Assembly (NCBI GenBank): GCA_016785225.1
Contig: JAFBJZ010000112.1
Coordinates: forward strand, 2,108,001 to 2,172,000
Direction: 5' to 3'
Origin: Psettodes erumei
Lineage: Eukaryota > Chordata > Actinopteri > Pleuronectiformes > Psettodidae
Length of the DNA stretch: 64,000 nt
This document shows, piece by piece, positions 36,701 to 50,561 of the stretch. The notes beneath the pieces were generated by a model. That model saw only the letters and a program-made list of their open reading frames with translations, did no database searches and was not told the DNA's origin. Each line of letters begins with the position of its first letter. Position 1 is the first letter of the stretch. The position numbers and the translations under genes were made by a program.

Positions 36701-39700
36701 TTTGACCACCTCAGCCATTGTAGAGCAGGGTGCACACATGCAGGTAACATGATAGATGTTCCTGCCTTCACACTGTTCCCAAGATTAACAGGTGGTGGTC
36801 ATGTGCCGACAATCACAACCAAGAACACCCGTGTCCTACTCCTCTGCTTGACTTGTGTGACTTGATGATAACTTAACATGCTAAAGTATCTCTGGAAGTC
36901 CCTATGTTCACTTCCACTTGTACTAGAAGCTATTCTCTGACTGCAGTTGAAAAAAATAATTAAGAAACTACAGTAAATTAAGTAAGTGAGTAAAGAGAGT
37001 AAAGTATATAGACTTTCTGAGAATTTTTATACATATAAGGAGAGGAAATGTATTTTTGTTGTGCATTCCACATTGGAGACCTTTAGTAAAACAATATCAA
37101 TGTACAGTATTTTGTTAAAGCGATATTATTAAGTATAAATTCAATATGCATGTCATTGAAGATAACTCCTAACTGGATAGATCTGATAGAGGAGAAATCT
37201 ATATTTATTGATATGGATCTCAGCACAATCATGAAGGATTTCCAGAAGTTATGGATCGTGTCACAAACATATAACAGGTGCTTTGTTGTATCTATATTTA
37301 CGTGGGCGTGTGTGATGGTGAAACGACTATGTTGTGCCACTTAAATGTAGCATGTAGTATAACCTATGCTAAAGGAGATAAGCTAGGAAACACTGAAGCG
37401 CCTTTCCTTTACTTTTACAGAGTTCAACCTGATCTTATCATGGCTGCCAGTTATTAAATAGACTCAGTTATGAACTGACCTCCCTATGAAAACTCTGTTC
37501 AGCAGCTGTTCTTAGGCGTAAGGAACATCTGAGTGATCGTCTTATGATTGCTGTCCTCTTGTGGAAGGAGGATGTATTACATTTTTTAAGATCCCTCAAA
37601 ATTGTTGGGTGGAACGAAGGAAGTCTAAGGTAGATGAAATAGGTTTGACGGTTCTCTGAAGGATAATCCTGACACTGCAATCGGAAACACAGTCTGAACT
37701 GGACTGCATTGACGGGCTGCGGCTGCCATCAAATAGGCGTTTTATTTCTTTTTTACTATTATTATTTTCAATCAAAAACTGGCTAATACGTCTTAAAGAC
37801 TGGACATAAACAATACAAAAATAGAGACAAAAAATAAATAAATGGAAAAGTAAATACAAAACATTCAGAGCTCTTTTCAATCAACAATAAAGACATACAT
37901 GTTTGGATAAAAGTTCCCTCATTCTATTTAATCTGTATATCCTTTACATAACTACATACTCCATTTTCTCTTTATATATATATTATTGCATCTGTAAAAG
38001 GTTTTTCCACATCTGTAATAAATTCCTTAACTCTACCACATATTACCCACTGCTGCTACTGTAATGCTGAGCCATGTGCAATGAAGTTTCATTCAGTATA
38101 CTGAGTATACTGAATGACAATAAAGTCAGTCTAAGTCCTCATGTTTCCTGTCTGTGTTCTGTCATCCTGCCTGGTCTCCTTCCCTTGAGGTCATTCATTC
38201 ATTTAGGTAAATTGTGAGTAGTTGTTTCCAATTAAATATCATATAAAATTTCCTTTTTTACCATTCAATATAACAATATTATATTTAAATATACTGCAGG
38301 TGCTTGAAAATCCTTTCCATGAATCCAGCTTTAGAAAGCTTTCCAAAATGAATTTGAGTAAATAATTACTTACAGGTGAAAAATAGAAAGAATTTCAAGG
38401 TGTGAGTCACAAAAGATACAGTTGTTTTCATCAGTGATAAGTCTTTGTCTCAAAATCACATGGATATATATATTTTATTTTCATTCATCACTTTGAAGTG
38501 AGTTTCTTTAGCAACAGAATAATCCTTTAACAGATCCGCCCTTTTTTATATGTAAGGGGGAGTTCAGAGTGCATAATAAATTCATAATGAAATGTATACA
38601 TTTATTTTATAAATTTCTCTTTAAAGTTGAAGTCAAATTCCATAAGTATTGAGCATGATCAGTTTAGATTTATTATTCCATTGTTACAGCTGGCTTGAAG
38701 GCTGTTACATAAGGAGGAACAAGACATGGAGTATGAACTAACTGAACATAATTTATTTGGAAAATTAAGCAAAAAGAACCAAACAGTCAGAAACACACCA
38801 TACATAGGCACGGCTTGAGGCCTGGCATCAAGGAGCTGAAAGAGAGCATGGGCACAGTGAAGAGCTGCCTGTATAGGCACTGTTCATGACATGATCAGAT
38901 ATGATGCATGATTTATAACACCAATCGTCTCATTGTGACTTACATAGATTCCCCTTCTTCTTTTGGATTGAACACACTGATACTGATGTTTATTTTTCCA
39001 AATAGAAAGCAAAGAAATCTCCAAAGTCCTCATGAATTCTCCTTCACATCTTTCCTTGACCTCATTTTCCATCAAGGTCAAGGAAAAGTGGTGAGGAAAG
39101 AAGGGTTTTTTGTGTGTATTAGGACATAAAAAGACAAATTGGTCGACAGAAAGCAGCACATATGCAATAGGTCATATACAGCTACGTCTTCTGTAGCTTT
39201 TGTAATTGTTGTTATTATTATTCCACTGTTTCTTCACCCTTATTGCTGCACCATGTTTTTGAAAGCTGTGCTCATGATTCCATAACAAATATGCTGGCGC
39301 CACTGTCAGAAATATACAATGCTGCAGTGGACAACAGAAGGAGACTTGAGTCACTGTTGCGCCACCTTTCTAAATCCTATTGGAACTAGTTAGTATAAGC
39401 TTTTCATGAATCATACTTATTAGCAATGTGGTGGAAGACCTCATTCAAAACCTCTGCCACCAATGGAAACTTAAAATTCATAAGTAGTGAATCAGGCAAG
39501 GACTGGATTATGGAACAGGCTGTCACGTAGTGCTGCAGAAGACTGACTGCTGATGACATGTAAACAGTGTTTGATTGAAAATGCTGACTGCGAAGCTGCC
39601 TTCTAACTTCCTGTTCTCTAAAATGTAAGTCAGTTATAGTTATGTTCTCCTGTCTTCTGCAAAAAGCAAGGAAAAGAGGAACGCCGAGGACAAACCTCCT

Positions 39701-41126
39701 CTCGGTATAGTGACTCACATGCAGATATTAAAAGCTGAGTGAAACACCTTGACCTTGATGCACTTTGCATTGTGATGTCACTAAGCACTGCCTGTGCTCT
39801 GAGGGAACAACCAAACTCGTCATTTGCTTTCTGTCCCTCACACACAGATCAATAGATAACTACCTGCTTTAGTTATTCTATAGACATGATGTTACTTTCA
39901 TATAAAAACTGTATATCTCCAACTCTTCAGCTTTTCATGGGCTAAGAATTCAATTGAATTTGTGTATGTTTAGAATCTGTTTTGCAGGACTTATTTATTT
40001 GAGGATTTTTGAGAGTCACAGACTCGATAGAGGAACAGTTTAAACGAAAAATTCAAAATGTGGAGTTTATATAGACTTGAGCTCTTTAGCTCAGGGTCAA
40101 AATGTTGCTGTTAAGAGGTGACGTTTACTGCAGGGCCAGTCAGCATCTGGAGGACCTTCATGCCTTGTATGGAAGCATTTTGTTTGTATCTTGAGACCTT
40201 TAAAGTTCAGATTCATGTGCATAAACATATACTGTCTCATAGTGATACACAGACGGGCTGTGGTATGAAACCATCTGTGGTGCACACACAAACATGAGCA
40301 GGAAACCATTGTTATTCTAAGAGTGGCACCATGTGGACTTTATTGTCAGGGCTTATAACCATACAGCATCTATAGTACCATAGATAAAACCAATAAATAG
40401 TGTGTAATACTACAGTAGCACAATAAAAAGGACACACATTGACATGTACGTGTAGAGCATTTTAAAAGGGCGGATGTTTCAGTCCAGTGTCCATGCACAT
40501 GCATGACAGTTGGTCCCCACGTCCTCTGTCTGCCTTTATCAAAATACATTAGGTCACATTGATTTGGCATAAATCCATTAGAATCCAGTCACTGATTATA
40601 GTTCACCTGTGTTAATACACAGTTTTTCCACCGAATCATACAACAAATTCATATTCAAAACAACTACTGTGTCACTGACTAAAATGACGCCTTTGAAGTG
40701 TTTGCCACAGTTAAGAATAGTTTTGGCCTCATTCAAGACACTTCAAGATACGAGATCTCAAGTAAAGGTTCAGCACTGTTAGTCTGAATATAAGATATTA
40801 AATTATACCCCCCCATCTCCATCCTGTAAGTAAAAGAGTCCAGCAGCTGAACAGTAAAAGTGGATGCCTCCACGTTGGTAGAGAACCATGTTTATGGCCG
40901 TCACCACAACTCCCTGTCCCATGGAGTCCAAAAACTGATTCTGGTTCATGTCCAGCTGTAGTAGAAGTGCCCACACTTCTCTTTGTGTTTTAAAAGAGTT
41001 AGTTTGCTTGGAAGAATCATGACCACTGAGCTTCCAAAATTGTTTCAAATCTCACAACAGATGTGGCTGGCACTCTGTGGACAGAAAAAATCCTGCACTC
41101 GCTTTGGCCTGTCAGTTACTCCATCT
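33701..41126. other. Gene-poor tract between the Tc1 element and fbxo45
   Basis: No coding exon is supported on either strand; in particular no leucine-rich repeats that could be the missing nrros N-terminus. At 33725-33760 the minus strand shows a pyrimidine tract ending CTTGTCAACAG, a possible orphan splice acceptor of nrros. There is a (TA)n tract at 34399-34420 and a retroposon-like tail (ACTGAATGACAATAAAG) near 38106-38124. The last 300 bases are the fbxo45 3' UTR. Confidence 0.5.
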
Positions 41127-42933
41127 TTAGCCATCCAGAGGTTTCCCCAGGTACACCATGGTGACTTCAGTGTTGCCGTACACTGCAGACACAGCGGGGA
41201 ACAGGCAGGCTTTAGGCAGTCCACGAAACGCAACTCCAAGAAATTCAAAACCTCTCTCAAAAGCTAATGTCTTGTCGTCCATGTCTAGGATCACCCGGAT
41301 TCTCTCCCCGATCTGTGGACAAACAAGATTACAGCATAAATGTCATGAAATGCAAAGGAATAACTAATCAGTTCAAACACTGCAATGTGGCTGCAGCTCC
41401 CACCTGGTATTTCGGTGCATTGTTGCACTGTGGGAAATTCCCGTTCACCTCGCCGTTATGAAGCAGGTTGTTGTCAACCAGGTTCCAGCCCCAGCTCTGG
41501 TCGTCGCTGCCCAGCAGGGCCACGTAGCCCTGGCACTGCATTGCGGCCCGCTTGGTGGCAATGCCTATCACGGCCACGGTGCCGAGGGGGCCTTCCCACC
41601 AGATCTCCCAGGCATGACGCCCCTCTGAAAAGCCGATCTTGCCACGCGCGCCGTCTGTGCTCTGGGCGATGGGGTTGCGGTGCAGGGTGAAGCCGTTCTT
41701 CTTCACGTAAACATTGCGGGAGCAGTCGTGGGAGCTCAGAGCATGCTGAAAGGCCTTGAGCTGTGGAGGACAGGACATGGACCAGTTAGTTTACAACTTT
41801 GTGCTAAACAGATTCTCTAGTGGGCTGATTACATTGACTGGTGACTTGAAGAACTTCTGCTTCTGGATATGGATTTCTACATAGACAAAGTGAAATGTGG
41901 TCATGGACTTTCCACAGTGTGTTGCACCACTCTGCGCTCTGGAGCTGAAAGTGTTTGTATGGTACTTATGAATGGATGTTTATGATTGTTGATCATTGTT
42001 GGAGATAATCAACACCCTCACATGAATCACTGTTTATATTTAAAAGATGTTGAAAGTGGATTTTGGCATTCTATAGTGTAGAATATGATCTTGAGCTGGA
42101 TGCAGTCTGTCTCAAAGTGAGGTCAGGTGACCCCCAAGATTTTCCCCTCCTCAGGTGCACAGGGTTCAGTGGAAAATCAAGAACTTTATGCTTCAGACAG
42201 TCTGTCTATCCTTTCCCTGCATATGAGGCACCCAGTTATACAACTGTGAACAAAAGCTGTGACCTGATATGATATGATCTAATGTGTGCGACTGAAAACA
42301 TAACAGCACCTGGTTGAGCCTGTTCAATCTCATCTCCAGTACTTCTGCCCCATATAAGAATCCGCCGATTTAACTCGGGTTTTAAGCAAACGTACACATT
42401 TATTTGTTTCCAAAATACTGACTATGAATCACGGTGATCTTCTGACATACCACACTGCCGCCTATGGATTCGTCCTGAACACGGTGTGCAATTCACCATG
42501 TTAAGTCACGTTCCGTCAAGGTAGCAGATTTTCGAACGTGGTTCGTGAGTAATCAAGGTTCTACAAGCCTGACACAACTTTAGTATACTGATAAACCTAC
42601 TTTGCCCTTGTATGTGGGCAGGTTGCACAGGATGTCCGACCGCAGAGCCTCATCGCTCAGAGTCCGGGCGCACAGGCTGCGCCACACTTCACTGTTTTCA
42701 TCCGCCAGCATATTGTTCCAGTGCCAGCAGACCAGCGCGCACCGCATCAGGTCGGACAGCTCCAGATAGGAGAAGACGTGCTCCAGGACCCGAGCCGGCA
42801 GCCTCCCGGCCACCCCTGCGCCTCCTCCGGCTGCAGCAGCGTAGTTCGAGCCGGCGGAGCTGCAGCTGGCCGCGGCCGCCGCTGCGCCCAGACAGGAGGA
42901 GCCTCCTCCTCCCCCACCGACAGCACCAGACAT
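41127..42933 (-). CDS. fbxo45: F-box/SPRY domain-containing protein 1 (FBXO45)
   Basis: Three coding exons: 42933-42601, 41760-41404 and 41312-41127, 876 bases, 291 residues plus TAA (human 286). The start MSGAVGGGGGG leads a Gly/Ala-rich N-terminus. The F-box follows (LPARVLEHVFSYLELSDLM ... ALVCWHW), then ENSEVWRSLCARTLSDEALR. A SPRY domain fills exons 2 and 3, with NGFTLHRNPIAQSTDGAR, RHAWEIWWEGPLGTVAVIG, DDQSWGWNLVDN and ending VYLGKPLDG. FBXO45 binds SKP1 through the F-box and works with the MYCBP2/PHR ubiquitin ligase in neurons, where SPRY binds substrates. An in-frame ATG at 42975 could give a 14-residue extension; I prefer 42933 because the downstream Gly/Ala-rich start matches the family. 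Conservation of the SPRY part is very high. Confidence 0.96.
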
Positions 42934-43786
42934 TATAGCCCTGCTCCTCAACGACGTTACCAGCCGACACAACACTTTGAGCTTACACCGAAGAATAATT
43001 CCTACAATCTGTTACATAGCAACATTTCCCGGTGAAATCTCCCTTAGGTCGCGCTGATACCACAACAGTACGGATCCTGCCCCCCCACACACACTTCAAT
43101 GGCTGAATGGATCCGATGCGTCAAGGTCCTGGAAGAGCACAAACCGTGCCTGTACTATTGCCAGAGAAACACGGAAAATAATTAGTAAGAGTGGTGGCCA
43201 CTATGACTGAAACCGAGAGTGGTTCAAATCCGGTGGGGGTGAGGTCTCACATGAACAGAACCCCCACGCTTTAGTTAAATATATTTTATTTCCTGCCAGG
43301 ACAGGAAAGGCAGCTGAGGAGTTGCCCCTGTGTTGCAGCGACAGTATCCCGGACAGCACGGTGATACAGTGTACCGACCCGGTATCAATGTACCGACCCT
43401 ATGACACAAACAGCACCAACGAACTGGATCACACACAGAGAGACAGAGTTTGGTAATGGCTTCAGACCCGCCCCGTGCTTTTGGAACCATCGTCTCACGG
43501 ACTGTGCTCCTAATGATAATAATTGTAATAAATACATTAATTAATGCGTAGAGACAAACGTAGCACACAGTAGAAGAAGAAAACAGGTCACATGATCAGC
43601 AGATACAGCAAGGTGTAATGGTGTAAGCTTAAACGTTGGCAGATCACGTGACTCCACTCGGAAGTGACGCGGGGTGCTCAAATGAGTTCAGGAAAGCATC
43701 TGGGATCAAAGCAGCAGCCGCAGCTCAGTTTCACCTGAGAGACCAGAGGACAGGACCAGAGGGGGGCACACGGCCAGCCGGGACAG
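42934..43786. promoter_or_regulatory. Probable shared promoter of fbxo45 (minus) and fam168b (plus)
   Basis: fbxo45 and fam168b are divergently transcribed. The interval contains CpG dinucleotides and two CACGTGA/TCACATG-type E-box-like sites near 43590 and 43643. A purine-rich segment ending GCCGGGACAG followed by GTACGA at 43787 looks like the 5' UTR exon of fam168b. Transcript starts are not visible from sequence. Confidence 0.45.
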
Positions 43787-45810
43787 GTACGATGACCCAC
43801 CGTGGGTTTTTATCTCCATAACGAGGTGTGTGTAGTGTACTGTAGTGCTGGGACTGGCGGGGCTGCGGGACACAGTTGTCTCTGCGGCCTGTGGACGGGA
43901 TGTCCGGGGACGGGCCGGTGGTCTCTCCGCGGTCACAAAGGTGAGCCGCAGGTCAGCGCGGACCGGGTTTGGAAACGGGGACGCGGGCGCGGACGCGGAG
44001 CCCCGGCGCTGAACGCTGAGCTCAGTCCCGCCTCCCTACGTTTGCTGACAGGCTGCCATGTTTATTCCTGCAGGAGCATAACGTCACCTGTAAACAACAC
44101 CTGTCCCGAGGCGGGAACCGTGCTCTCTCTGAGTGCTGTGTTGAGTTCGACCGCGGAGCTGCTGCTGTGTGTCATCACATGTCTGCTCATTGTTCTGCGG
44201 GTAAAGCAGAGGTTTGATTAGCTGATCAACAGGAAATCATCCAACTGATTACAATGAATAATCACTTCTGTGAATTGAATAGCCTCTCAGAAACAAGCTT
44301 CTCAGATGTGAGGAGTTGCTGCGTTTCTTGGTGGCACAAGATAATAAATTGAATGTCACACAAACAAGACATTTGAGCATGTCACCCTGGACTCATATGA
44401 GATGTGTAACAGGCATTTTCATGGTTTTCTGTCATTTTATAGGAAACATATATAGTCAATTCATGGAGAGAATATTCAACAGATGAATCAATGATGAGAA
44501 GTCTCCTGATGTCAGCTCCATTTCTGTCCAGCGGTTTCAGCCTGAAGTAGATTTGGGGTTGTCCTGACTAGATAGTGGTCTCCAGACAACAGCTGGACTT
44601 TTTCACTTACTTTTTGGATTTTCCTGCCCAAGCACTGTTTTATAATGAGCATCATGTGGAGCAGAGGTCAGTCAGGGTTTCTCTGGTGATACGCATACAA
44701 AACTGACCTCTAAATCACTCATTTCAGCTTTTCTCTCCATCTCTGTATTGTACACAATGTAAAATGACTGGAAATTCCGTGTGTGAGCCCAAAAAGAGTT
44801 GGCGAGCGTCCCACAGGAGTCATGCTGTGTTAACCACACTATGTGAAATATGAGATGTTGTAATTGCAGTGATGAATATGTGTGGACAGTGATCATGTAT
44901 TCATGGCACACGGTTTCAACCCTCACCACATGACGTTGTGTCCTCAACACAACTCTGCTGCTGCCTTGAGCAGTTTATTTGTTTGCTCCTGAACCATTAC
45001 AGACAGATTTTCTGATTCTTTCTTTAGTGCATGTTCTCTGTCCTGTCCACTGGAGAGAGTTTCGTCATCATCGCGTGTTGACCATGTCAGCAGGACTGGC
45101 TGTGGACAGTCAGTTCGGTTCTGTTCTGCTGTGGTTGATTTGCTGAGGAGAAGCAGCACTGCAGTTTAATTGCAGGAGGTTTAATTAGGATCAATAACGA
45201 CTGCAGTCGGATCTGCCGTCTGATTGGTTTAACGTGAAACTAGCTGTCACGTCAGTGGAATCAGTCTTTCACCGTGCTCCTGTAGTGTGTGTGACCATGT
45301 TCCCTTGGTCCCCAGCTCATGTGGGGAGCTGCTTGGGGATCTGTGGTAGATTTTGCTCAGCTTATTTGAGGCCGTCTTTTTATTTGTTCAAAAAAAAAAA
45401 AAAAAAAGCTTCTTGAGGTTTGTTCAACTGGTTGCAGCTCTTATAGACAGGGGTCAAAGCTCTGCAGCACCTCAGTGATTTTTACAGTTTTGATGTCATG
45501 TGAGCAGCCTTGTCCCTCATAGTCTGAGCTCCTTTTTGTCCAGAGGTCCTGCATTAAATGGAGATGTTACTGTGCAATATCTAACAGAATGTCCATGTAA
45601 CATAATGACTGCACATTTCATGAGATGCAATGTAATGTGATAATCAGATTTCTGTGATGACTTTCTCAGTTATTTCCATCTCATCTTGTGCCACTCATGT
45701 CCATCACGTTCGATCACAATAATTTAAACTGTCAAACTGGAATGAAGCCTTTCCCGAAGCTTGAGCTCGGACACACTATGTTCAAACAGCGACTGCTTCT
45801 TTCGCTGCAG
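43787..45810 (+). other. fam168b intron 1 (inferred)
   Basis: Runs from the proposed 5' UTR exon donor at 43787 to the acceptor before 45811. It begins CpG-rich (to about 44060) and then turns AT-rich, with a poly-A run at 45391-45407. No coding exon is supported. Confidence 0.5.
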
Positions 45811-45832
45811 TATCTGCGACTACGTGACCACA

Positions 45833-47897
45833 ATGAATCCGGTGTACAGCCCTGCACCAACAGGAGTCCCCTTCACCAACACCAAGGGTATAGGCTACCC
45901 AGGTAACCGAATTCAGCAGGAAACCATGCTTATGTGAATTCTAAGGAAATGTACCAAAATCAAGGGAAGTAACAAGTATGAACCTTTTTTCTGTCTGTGG
46001 TTACGTCAGCTGGATTCCCTGTTGGCTATGCAACAGCTGCTCCAGCATACAGCCCCAACGTCTACACCGGAGCTAACCCAGCCTTCCCCAGTGGTAAGAT
46101 GGGTCTTCTACTCAAATCCACCGCACTCTACATGAGGTTGCTGGAGATCCATTGCACCAACATTCACTATCAATACTGGGAAAATGTTACAAAAACACAG
46201 AATATAATATGATAATGAATGTTGTATAAAACACAAAAAGTCTATTCTCTAAATAAAAAATATCAGCGTTAAACCAGGAGGAACTGAAATGTGTCTTTGT
46301 ATATTGTATTTTGTATATTGACCTTGTGAGTGCACACTTATTTCAAAATGCCAGAATGAAAAAATATGTTGAACTGAATGAGGCACACTGGTATATGAAG
46401 AAGTGGTCAACAGATTATTGTTCCAAAGATTCCATGAAAATTAACTAAGGATATCACAGACAAGAATTTTGGAAGAACATGGAAGTAGAGGCAGAACTGA
46501 GAACAGAAAAGTATTGTCCTTGTGCTCCAGGTGATACTATATAAGACTGGCCTACAGTGCAGAGGCTAGTGGATAGAATCCAGGTTTTAGTCTGCAAAGT
46601 ACAGCAAAGGTGCAGTCAAGTGCCTCTTCTACATAGAACAAGGTTTCAGTCAAACTGTATTACAGTCATATCAGCGGTTGATGACAGGAACAGACATTTT
46701 TAAACTGGCAGCACTAATGTGAGGCCTCTTCTTGCCTCTCCAGGCTATGCTCCAGGAACTCCTTTCAAAATGTCCTGCTCTCCCAACACGGGGACTGTCC
46801 CAGCATACTCCTCCTCACCTAACCCCTACCCTGCTGCTGTCTACCCTGTCAGGAGCACCTACCCCCAACAGAACCTGTATGCACAGGTCAGTACGTTTAT
46901 GTGGTTCAAGGCTGATGGAACGAGGAACTTTGGCTTTTGGGTGGAGCTATATTTCTAATCTTTGTCTTTTCTCAGTAAGTCTTCTCCCTCTATTTTCAGC
47001 TCTAATACGCTCCTCTGCTCCTCTGTGATCCAGGCATTAATACCTTCACAACAACAAGGCACTTACTACACACAGCCACTGTATGCCGCCCCGCCTCACG
47101 TGATCCATCATACAACAGTGGTGCAGCCGAATGGGATGCCAGCAGCCATGTACGCCTCACCCATCCCTCCTCCGCGCCCCAACGGTGTCACCATGGGGAT
47201 GGTCGCCGGCACCACAATGGCCATGTCTGCTGGTAAGCCTCCGTGTTTATCAATCTAATGTTTACTTAAGGTTTCTATTCACTGTCAGTGAATGTACTCG
47301 ATGGGGTCAGTCATTTTGGTTCATTTATAAATGTATTGTAGGTCTTGTGAGCATAAGACAAAATCTGCTGGGTCAACAATATACATATAGTAAAGCTAAT
47401 ATTTTGTTAAATGTCCATGGCCATTTTCATCTCAATCAGGCACTTTTGGTTGCCATCTGCAAGCTTCTGGCAAGTGTCAGGTTGAATCTTTGACCACTGA
47501 TCCTGATAGAACTACATTGTTTGGCTTTCTGATCCTGACTGCATATGTAGGTTTGGATGTGTTTGTTATTGTATTTGTGCCTGCATGGCTGTGTTCATGG
47601 ATTTGGTTTTTTTCTGCTGTTGGAGGACTCCTGGGCCGGTATGTGTAGGATATTCATATTTAGTGCATTATGCTGTTAGTTTCTGGAAAATAAAATAAAA
47701 TGAATTGAATCATTCACAAACTCATGTAATTTAGAGGAAGGCCTGAAATGAATGCATGCTTAGGGTGTTCACTCTGTTGTGCAGGAACTTTGTTGACGAC
47801 TCCATCACCAGCGCCCGTTGCCCCCCACCCGGTCACAATGCCCACGTACCGGCCTCCTGGCACACCCAGCTACAGCTATGTGCCCCCGCAGTGGTGA
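45833..47897 (+). CDS. fam168b: FAM168B (myelin-associated neurite-outgrowth inhibitor)
   Basis: Five coding exons: 45833-45902, 46010-46093, 46744-46886, 47034-47232, 47785-47897; 609 bases, 202 residues plus TGA (human 195). The start MNPVYSPAPTGVPF and the later GIGYPAGFPVGYATAAPAY, PHVIHHTTVVQPNG, GVTMGMVAGTTMAMSAGT and terminal YSYVPPQW identify FAM168B rather than FAM168A. The protein is Pro/Tyr/Ala-rich with a hydrophobic segment around MGMVAGTTMAMSAG. In mammals it is reported as a membrane-associated neuronal protein that inhibits axon growth; the molecular role is otherwise poorly known. Exon 4 begins with ALIPSQQ before the conserved QGTYYTQP, about seven residues not in the human protein, so an alternative acceptor may exist. 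The ATG lies 22 bases into its exon. Confidence 0.95.
47380..47540 (-). mobile_element. Probable Tc1-type fragment in fam168b intron 4
   Basis: The phrases CAGGCACTTTTGGTTGCCAT and GCAAGCTTCTGGCAAGTGTC with TTGAATCTTTGACCACTGAT resemble the antisense of a Tc1-like transposase region common in teleosts. No inverted repeats were located. Confidence 0.4.
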
Positions 47898-49695
47898 AGA
47901 GAGGGGAACGTGAGTATGGTGTGTGGATCTAAAACATCTCACTGACAATGCGTGCAGATTTCAACTTTGTTTTGTTCTCCCTGCAGGTCAGAAACGGTAG
48001 ATATGCATCCACACTCTACTCCAGTGTTTTTCGCTGTTGGTGAAGACCTGTTCTGCCAGTGTCTGCGACCAGTTACTCCTCTTCCAGCATAATGTGAATC
48101 TAAAACGCAACTACATAGAAAGAGGCCCATTCAGCCAGGTTGGTGGTGAAGAATAAGCCTGGCCCCCGTGACTCCCCCACCACCACCACCACCACCTCTT
48201 AACAGAATTAGGCTGCATCCCACGCCACATCCTAGCGCCAGCACCTCTGCAAAACTGCTGCACATCTCACATCCAACAGAAAAGCTTCCATGCAAACTTT
48301 TTGTGGACTGTCATGCAGGTTTTTATAGCTTCAACTCTGAAAAGGGAGTTTGGAATTGTCGGGTTTTTGTTGTTGTTGTTGTTTTTTTTAAATTTGGGGG
48401 ACACAAAATGATATTGAATGCATGTGTGTATATATAGATATGAAGTAATGCTAGCTCATTCTACCAGCTGTGACAGATGCAAAATGAACAAAAGGCACAC
48501 ATCCAAAGGAACAAATAGAAAAAAGTAATAATCTGCAATGCTGACTCACCAGTGACCATGTCTAATATGTGAAAGAAGAAATCATGCAAAAACATACCTG
48601 CACAGTTTGGTGCAGACTAAACTGTGCTGTTTACACTGCTTTGTGTTTTGTTAGTGATGCTAGTTTTTTATAGTTTCTTTCAGTGATGCAGTGTCTGCAT
48701 TATGTCTTACCATTTTTTTTGTATTAGGAGAAGAAAAATGGGACTTTGAGTTTGTGCCTTTGACTGAAGGCCATTCCGACACTTAATCACTTTAAGTGGT
48801 TTATTTTTTCCTGCCCTGCCACATGCTTTAGGAATAGTCTGAAGCAGCTTTTGTTTCCTGTTTGCAAGATTTTTTTTTCAACTTGTAAACTCATGAACTA
48901 AATTTATTTTAGCCACAAGTATTGTTGTTGGGAAGCCGGCATGGGGTGTTTATTTTATGTCATTCACACCCATTAAAAGAGCAGAAACTGTATGTTTGTG
49001 TGTGTGAGAGAGATAGCGTGTTTATGAAAGTGGACTAAAATAAAAACCATTAAAAATGGTGCCATACAGTGCAACATGCTTTAATTTTCAGTTTAGATGT
49101 GAAGCTTCGTGTGCATCATGAATTCACTGCTAACTGGGGACATGTTAGGGAATGATAAATAAACTCCATGTGTGACTAGCACTACTGATTGAAGGCACTC
49201 ATTGAGACCTGACCGTCAGACATCGCTCGCTGTTTTACCTCAAGGCTCCAGGCTAACATTCACTGTTTCAGACATTCTCTTCTCTGTTGCCTCAGTCACC
49301 TCAGTTGAATATTCTTTTGTTTTTGTAAATGTTATTTTTGTGATTGGGGGTTTCTTGTTTTGTATTCTAAAGAAAGACCAAAAATAAAAATAAATAGAAG
49401 TACACTTTGTGTTACTTGCTATTTCTGGCCCCAAACCACACCTGGGAGGTGGATATGAGGAGTTAAGGAGAAGATGTGTTACCTGTTTGTTTTTATAAGC
49501 CATGCACTTATATGACTTGTCACTAGTGTTGTTATCTGACACTTTATACACTGAACAGTTTTGAGACTCGATAATAAATCTAGTAAGCCTCACTGTACTG
49601 GGTGGGCAGTACGTCACTGCGGGGTACAACTCGGACCAGGAGGTGGCAGTAAGACAACCCGGAAGAAGGAGGACAAGGCGTCCCAGCATGCATCG
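47898..49695 (+). other. fam168b 3' UTR and intergenic spacer
   Basis: Non-coding after the fam168b stop. AATAAA hexamers at about 49039, 49158 and 49383 are candidate polyadenylation signals, so the 3' UTR may be about 1.2-1.5 kb. A (CCA)n run sits at 48177-48197. Confidence 0.5.
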
Positions 49696-50540
49696 CGGCG
49701 CGCCAGTTTCGAGTCTGCTGTGGATTCGTTTACAGCGCGGGGAGTCCTGGGTCGTCGTTTACCTCTCCTTTTGACCGGCTGTGGCACTCGTCGGTGTAAG
49801 TCGCGTTAAAGTCGAAAACCAGCGTTTAATTCGACGACACCTCTGTCAGCGTCTGTTGCACTCGGTTCAATTTCATGTTCACTTGAAAACTGATGGTGGT
49901 GTGGGTGCTGTGTTGTGTAACTCCTGCCCCCGGTCGTGTCTGGCAGGTAACAGCAGTCACTCTGCCGGTGAACACGATTACACACACTGTAGAGATAATT
50001 CACCGTCTTTTCTAAATCCTCAAGAAGCTCGAGCTCCGTGGATAAAACAAATTCTGTCCTCTGTGTCAGGGCCACCAGTTGGCCCCACTCTACGTGATAC
50101 GTTGATAGATAACAGTTCTGATGTTTGATCAGTCATTTGAACCATTTTGAAGTTTAAAACGAGTCTGGTTCCAGCGCCTTTCCTGCAGATGTTTGTTAAT
50201 TTCTCAGTCTTATAAACAGTTTTTGCGTGAGAGTCTTGACAGGAAGGATGAAGCACCCCCACACAGCAAAGCCCAGTTGGTAATATCACTGGTTAATGGA
50301 CATTACATTAATGGAGATTACCTCTTTGTCTGTGGCAATGAACACCACAAAGTGGGGATCCTTGTAAAAGCTAAAACCAAGTGAAAATAACTTCACTCTT
50401 CTTAGCTGTTGCCACAACGAAGGAAACGAGACTGAAGGATATTGTCATGTGCATTATAAAGAAATGTAGCGGATATAAGGCTGAGGCTGCAGTGCACGCT
50501 CTGGATCATAAAGTGTACAACACGTGTGTAGTGTTGGCAG
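49696..50540 (+). promoter_or_regulatory. rbbp8: rbbp8 promoter and 5' UTR exon (inferred)
   Basis: GC- and CpG-rich sequence (GCGGCGCGCC near 49696) precedes a GTAAGT donor at 49796. An acceptor TTGGCAG at 50540 opens the exon carrying the rbbp8 start codon 22 bases downstream. This fits a non-coding first exon ending near 49795. Confidence 0.5.
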
Positions 50541-50561
50541 GTGACAGGCAGCGGGTGGAGG

